Source of the DNA: Caryophanales bacterium
GTDB taxonomy: Bacteria; Bacillota; Bacilli; Bacillales; Bacillaceae_J
Assembly (NCBI GenBank): GCA_012840465.1
Contig: DULJ01000089.1
Coordinates: 58,490-122,489 of the forward strand
Direction: 5' to 3'
Length of the DNA: 64,000 nucleotides
Below, one piece after another: positions 60,109 through 64,000 of the stretch. The position numbers and the translations under genes were made by a program. The notes under the pieces were generated by a model. The model made no database searches. It was not told the DNA's origin and saw only the letters and a program-made list of their open reading frames with translations. The stretch's first letter is position 1, and each line of letters opens with the position of its first letter.

Positions 60109-61170
60109 CTAATACGAAAACGGCCACAATTTAAAATAATCTTTAATGTTCTGCCATATTTTCGCCAATCCTTGTGGCTCGTAAATTAAGAAAGTAATAA
60201 TCACCAAACCGAAGACAACTTCCTTCAAACCATTTAATAAGTCGGCTAAATCTGGGAAAATACCGCTAAATACCTCGATCACAGAACGTAGAATGACAGG
60301 CAGTAGGGTAATGAAAACCGCTCCATAAATGGAACCAAATACACTGCCAAGACCACCGACGAGAATCATCGCTAAATATTCAATTGAAACCGTTGTACTA
60401 TATAGTTCCGGGCTAACGACCATCATGTAATGGCCTAACAAGGCCCCGGCAATTCCTACGAAAAAGGAGCTAACGGAAAACGCCAGTACTTTATATTTGA
60501 ATAAATCAATGCCGATAACCTCTGCAGCCACATCGCGGTCGCGTACGGCGATAAAAGCACGTCCAACCCTTGACCTAAACAAATTAAGTGAAAATAGAAC
60601 AGTCGCTACTAAGATTACAAACATTAAATAATAGTAGCTCGTTTCACTGTAAAAAGAGAAACTGCCAATTTCCGGTCGATTTAAGACAAGTCCCGCTGTA
60701 CCACCTGTTAAGGAATCCCATCTTGAAATGACAAACAAGATGATGACCTGTGCCGCAAGCGTTGCTATCGCCAGATAAAGCCCTTTTAACCGTAGTGATG
60801 GGATTCCAAACAGGGCTCCTATCAAAGCAGTAATGGCTCCTGCAACTGGCATCGCAACCCAAAAGCTTAAGCCAATTTTTGTTGTCAAAATCGCAGATGT
60901 ATAACCGCCAACTCCAAGAAAGGCCCCTACACCAATCGAAATCTGACCTGTAAAGCCCGTTAAAATATTAAGTCCAATCGCACCGATTGCCGCTATTCCA
61001 CATAAGGTTGCCAGGCCAACAACGTATTCGGAAGCAAATATCGGAAAAATGGCGAACAAAATAACAATGGCCAAAATACGCATCCGCACCCGCGGTATTT
61101 TCCAAATCGCCATATCTTGCTTATAGTTCACATGGAATTCACCACAGTCCATGACAAATGGGTTCCTCAA
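60109..61170 (-). CDS. livM: Branched-chain-type ABC permease (LivM)
   Basis: A permease of about 350 residues with eight or more membrane helices (GAIGLNILTGFTGQISIGVG; AMILVGGLGSVFGSIYGAVF), the LivM pattern. TTG start at 61170 with GGTG upstream; an ATG six codons later is possible. It lies 3 bp after livH. Confidence 0.9.
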   Translation of the reverse strand: MRNPFVMDCGEFHVNYKQDMAIWKIPRVRMRILAIVILFAIFPIFASEYVVGLATLCGIAAIGAIGLNILTGFTGQISIGVGAFLGVGGYTSAILTTKIGLSFWVAMPVAGAITALIGALFGIPSLRLKGLYLAIATLAAQVIILFVISRWDSLTGGTAGLVLNRPEIGSFSFYSETSYYYLMFVILVATVLFSLNLFRSRVGRAFIAVRDRDVAAEVIGIDLFKYKVLAFSVSSFFVGIAGALLGHYMMVVSPELYSTTVSIEYLAMILVGGLGSVFGSIYGAVFITLLPVILRSVIEVFSGIFPDLADLLNGLKEVVFGLVIITFLIYEPQGLAKIWQNIKDYFKLWPFSY

Positions 61171-61173
61171 TTC

Positions 61174-62058
61174 TTACACCCTCTCTATTTCTTTTTTTCC
61201 AAATAATCCATATGGCTTAAACATTAAAATGAATACTAGGATGATAAATGGCATGACTTCTTTCAAGCCCCCGCCTACAAGAGGATCAAGATAACCACCT
61301 GTCATACTTTCAATCACGCCAACAATAACGCCACCGATAATGGCTCCAGGTATGCTATCAAGCCCGCCAAGTATGGCTACCGGAAGAACTTTTAAGCCAA
61401 TAAAAGCGAGGGAAGAGTTTACCCCATTAATATTTCCGATTAAAACCCCGCCAACGGCTGAAACAACAGCAGCTATCGCCCATGCACAGGCAAAGATAAC
61501 CTTAACGCTGATCCCCATTGACATTGCTGCTTGTTGATCATCTGCTGTTGCCCGCATTGCAATCCCCATCTTGGAATATTTGAAAAATAGGGTGAAGAGT
61601 AAAAGCATGACAATAACAATCACAAGTGACCATAAATAAACAGGTGCCACAACAACACTTCCAAGTCGTACAGGTGTTTCAGAAAAGATGCTAGGAAATA
61701 CTTTCGTTTCATGACCCCAGATAATATGAACAATCCCTAACAAAACGCTTGATAAACCAATGGTTGCCATGATTAAAGAAATAACCGGCTCCCCTATGAA
61801 AGGCCTTAAGACAATCCGCTCGATGACCAACCCTAGTACTGCACTAAATAGAAGGGTAATGATCAGTGCTGGAATAAATGGGATATGATAGCTTGATACG
61901 AGTGTCAAACACACATATGTACCAACAAGCAAAAATTCCCCTTGGGCAAAATTGATCGCATCACTAGATTTGTAGATTAAGACAAATCCAAGCGCAACCA
62001 AGGCATAAACACTGCCAATAACAATTCCCGTCACTAGCATTTGCAGCAAGAACGTCAT
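61174..62058 (-). CDS. livH: Branched-chain-type ABC permease (LivH)
   Basis: A 294-residue permease with about eight helices (GIVIGSVYALVALGFVLIYK; SDAINFAQGEFLLVG; AILGGLDSIPGAIIGGVIVG), the LivH pattern. Its start overlaps the end of the acyl-CoA ligase gene by 4 bp (ATGA). Confidence 0.92.
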   Translation of the reverse strand: MTFLLQMLVTGIVIGSVYALVALGFVLIYKSSDAINFAQGEFLLVGTYVCLTLVSSYHIPFIPALIITLLFSAVLGLVIERIVLRPFIGEPVISLIMATIGLSSVLLGIVHIIWGHETKVFPSIFSETPVRLGSVVVAPVYLWSLVIVIVMLLLFTLFFKYSKMGIAMRATADDQQAAMSMGISVKVIFACAWAIAAVVSAVGGVLIGNINGVNSSLAFIGLKVLPVAILGGLDSIPGAIIGGVIVGVIESMTGGYLDPLVGGGLKEVMPFIILVFILMFKPYGLFGKKEIERV

Positions 62059-63968
62059 GTAAGAACCACCTCTTCTTCCGTTAATGAGATGACCTGTAAA
62101 GTTGTCCGAATGGTTTGCTGTTTTCCATCCCGATATTTAATTAATCCTTCAACATCAATTTTCTGATTCTCTGAATATACCCCTTCAATAAGATCTTCAT
62201 ATTTTTTAGCGACAAATTGGCGGCGCACCTTCTTTGTGCGTGTCAATTCCTCATCATCTGCATCTAATTCTTTGTAAAGGAGAACAAACTTTTTGACTCG
62301 TGCTTTTTCGGGTAAGGTCTTGTTTACTCCATTCACCTGTTCCTGTATAAGCTCAAGAACCGCTTCCTTTGATGATAAATCCGTGTAGGTTGTATACGTA
62401 ATCTGGTTTTTCTCTGCCCAGCGACCGACATTTTCCATATCAATATTGATCATCGCAACAACATATGGTCGCTGGCGTCCAATCGCAACAGCCTCTTTAA
62501 TATATTGACTAAACTTTAATTTATTCTCGATAAATTGCGGGGAGAACATTTCTCCTGTTTGCAGACGGATTACATCTTTTACCCGGTCAATAATGTACAG
62601 ATGACCACTCTCATCGAGACTGCCAGCATCTCCAGTACGCAGCCACCCGTCTGCAATCGTCTCCTTTGTTGACTGTTCATTTTTATAGTAGCCTTTACAA
62701 ACACTCGTACTTTTAATTAGGATTTCTCCTTCTTCAGAAACCTTCACCTCTGTGCCAGGTAAAGGAACACCGACACTGTTTATTTTTATATCACCGTCAC
62801 GGTGGACAATAGAGATACCAGAAACTTCGGTTTGTCCATAAATGCTCTTTACGTTCACGCCGATACTATGAAAAAAACGAAATACGTCCGGGCCAAGCGG
62901 AGCACCACCAGTATAGGCACGCTTTATTCTTAATAACCCTAAATGATCGCGAATTGCGCTAAACATTAAATAGTCTGCAAGCTTATACATCATTTTCGTT
63001 CCAGAGCTTATAGTTTCATTGTTTAAATGGGCATCAGCCACTTTCTCACCAATAGGCTTACACCATCCGTATAATTTGCGTTTGAACCAGCTTGCATCTT
63101 GAATTTTCACTTGAAATCTTGAAAGCATATCTTCATAAATTCTTGGAGGCGAAAACATTACATGAGGACCGATTTCCCTAATGTTTTGTAAGACAGTTGT
63201 AGGTTCTTCTGGAAAGTTTATGGTTAGACCGTTATAAAGTCCAAGTGCTATTGACATCATTTGTTCCCCAATCCATGCCAGCGGCAGAAACGAAAGATAT
63301 TGATCCTTTCCTTCTAACGGATCAATACTTGAAAGATTTTTTGCCATATCAAATAAATTTTGATAGGTTAACATAGTTCCCTTGGGATTTCCTGTTGTAC
63401 CGGACGTATAGGATAATATCGCGACATCCTCATACTTTCCTTTTTCAAGCTCAATCTCAAATAGCTTCTGATCAATTTCATTAACCTTTTTACCAATAGA
63501 TTGAACATCCTTAAAAAATAATAGATTAGGATCGTTGTAAACTCTCATTCCGCGATTATCATAATAGATAATCCATCTTACCTTTGGAATTTCCTGTTTG
63601 ATTTCTAACAACTTATCCACTTGCTCCTGATCTTCCACAACAACCATACAAGCATCCGAATTATCAATAATATAGCTGATTTCATTCGGGAGTGACTCTT
63701 GATAGATTCCAACCGAGACCCCGCCTAGGCTTTGCGTGGCTAGTTCACTTATGACCCACTCCGGTCGACTGTCACCGATAATAGCTAGCTTATCTCCTCG
63801 TTTAAAACCCAATTCTTGAAGACCAAGCGCAAATTGCTTTACTTGCTCGAGGTAATCCGAGTACGTGTACTCATTCCAAATACCAAAGTCTTTTTCACGT
63901 AAAGCAATTTTTGCCCCTTCTTTCCTTGCCCTATCTAACAGAGCCTGAGGAAATGTCAGATTCGCCAT
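62055..63968 (-). CDS. Long-chain-type acyl-CoA ligase (AMP-forming)
   Basis: A 637-residue ANL ligase with P-loop SYTSGTTGNPKGTMLTY, IYGQTEVSGIS, GWLRTGDAG and DRVKDVIRLQTGEMFSP, of the FadD15/long-chain type found in liv-linked operons. AAGGAGGG precedes the ATG. It leads into livH with a 4-bp overlap, so ligase and importer are one transcript; the upstream partner (livG?) would be past the right edge. Confidence 0.9.
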   Translation of the reverse strand: MANLTFPQALLDRARKEGAKIALREKDFGIWNEYTYSDYLEQVKQFALGLQELGFKRGDKLAIIGDSRPEWVISELATQSLGGVSVGIYQESLPNEISYIIDNSDACMVVVEDQEQVDKLLEIKQEIPKVRWIIYYDNRGMRVYNDPNLLFFKDVQSIGKKVNEIDQKLFEIELEKGKYEDVAILSYTSGTTGNPKGTMLTYQNLFDMAKNLSSIDPLEGKDQYLSFLPLAWIGEQMMSIALGLYNGLTINFPEEPTTVLQNIREIGPHVMFSPPRIYEDMLSRFQVKIQDASWFKRKLYGWCKPIGEKVADAHLNNETISSGTKMMYKLADYLMFSAIRDHLGLLRIKRAYTGGAPLGPDVFRFFHSIGVNVKSIYGQTEVSGISIVHRDGDIKINSVGVPLPGTEVKVSEEGEILIKSTSVCKGYYKNEQSTKETIADGWLRTGDAGSLDESGHLYIIDRVKDVIRLQTGEMFSPQFIENKLKFSQYIKEAVAIGRQRPYVVAMINIDMENVGRWAEKNQITYTTYTDLSSKEAVLELIQEQVNGVNKTLPEKARVKKFVLLYKELDADDEELTRTKKVRRQFVAKKYEDLIEGVYSENQKIDVEGLIKYRDGKQQTIRTTLQVISLTEEEVVLT

Positions 63969-64000
63969 TCAACCTTTCCCTCCTTATTCGAATATTTGTA

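Overview
The window is low-GC DNA from a spore-forming Bacillaceae member (Bacillus/Neobacillus-like). Evidence: a Fnr with the Bacillus-type C-terminal cysteine cluster, a complete gerPABCDEF operon, a spoVA-type operon with DUF1657 genes, an S-box leader, and gene order recalling the B. subtilis yitJ-yitK-yitL-yitS-yitT-yitU-yitW ... argCJBD-carAB-argF-yjzC region (synteny recalled from memory, not computed). No rRNA, tRNA, CRISPR array or complete insertion sequence was seen.

Layout. 1-10.3 kb: start of clpB, yjzC and the seven-gene arginine operon, all on the minus strand. 10.4-24.2 kb: an anaerobic-respiration and cofactor island with three Crp/Fnr regulators (one a true Fe-S Fnr), a radical SAM/SPASM protein, molybdate uptake modABC with a divergent HTH/PBP-like regulator, a cold-shock gene, Fe(II) uptake feoAB plus a small Cys-rich FeoB partner, and molybdenum-cofactor genes moeA-mobB-moaE-moaD. 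Three perfect TGTGA-N6-TCACA boxes lie here, each exactly at -41.5 from a matching -10 hexamer. They sit before the first crp gene, the radical SAM gene and moeA, so a local Fnr regulon probably supplies cofactors (Mo cofactor, iron, possibly a modified heme) for nitrate-type respiration. 24.2-31.4 kb: yit backbone genes (yitW, yitU, a soluble chemotaxis-type receptor, a Gmad2 lipoprotein, yitT, degV, cvfB, yajQ). 31.5-35.1 kb: an aldehyde dehydrogenase, an EamA exporter and its LysR partner. 35.3-40.8 kb: an S-box controlling a fused homocysteine methyltransferase/MTHFR and metH. 41-43.3 kb: two XRE regulators and a GGDEF-EAL protein.

43.4-47.2 kb: a seven-gene spoVA operon (DUF1657, YhcN/YlaJ, SpoVAC, SpoVAD, SpoVAEb, DUF1657, DUF421-DUF1657) behind a sigma-G-like promoter. 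It has the gene content of the spoVA2mob operon linked to spore heat resistance in other bacilli. 47.5-54.1 kb: catabolic genes (ACMSD-type amidohydrolase, extradiol dioxygenase, LysR, SDR, acyl-CoA synthetase) with two small conserved or hypothetical genes among them. 54.5-56.6 kb: gerP operon. 56.7-64 kb: a branched-chain-type ABC importer (livF, substrate-binding protein, livM, livH) between two CoA ligases; livG is not in the window.

Two families of dispersed intergenic repeats are scattered through the window. Family A (at least seven full or partial copies) is a folded element with inverted ends and internal hairpins. Family B (at least five copies) is bounded by a GCGGAAGCGCC-type arm and a GGGCGCTGGAGCTAGACA-type arm. 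They sit beside many of the operons described and are the clearest unexplained structure.
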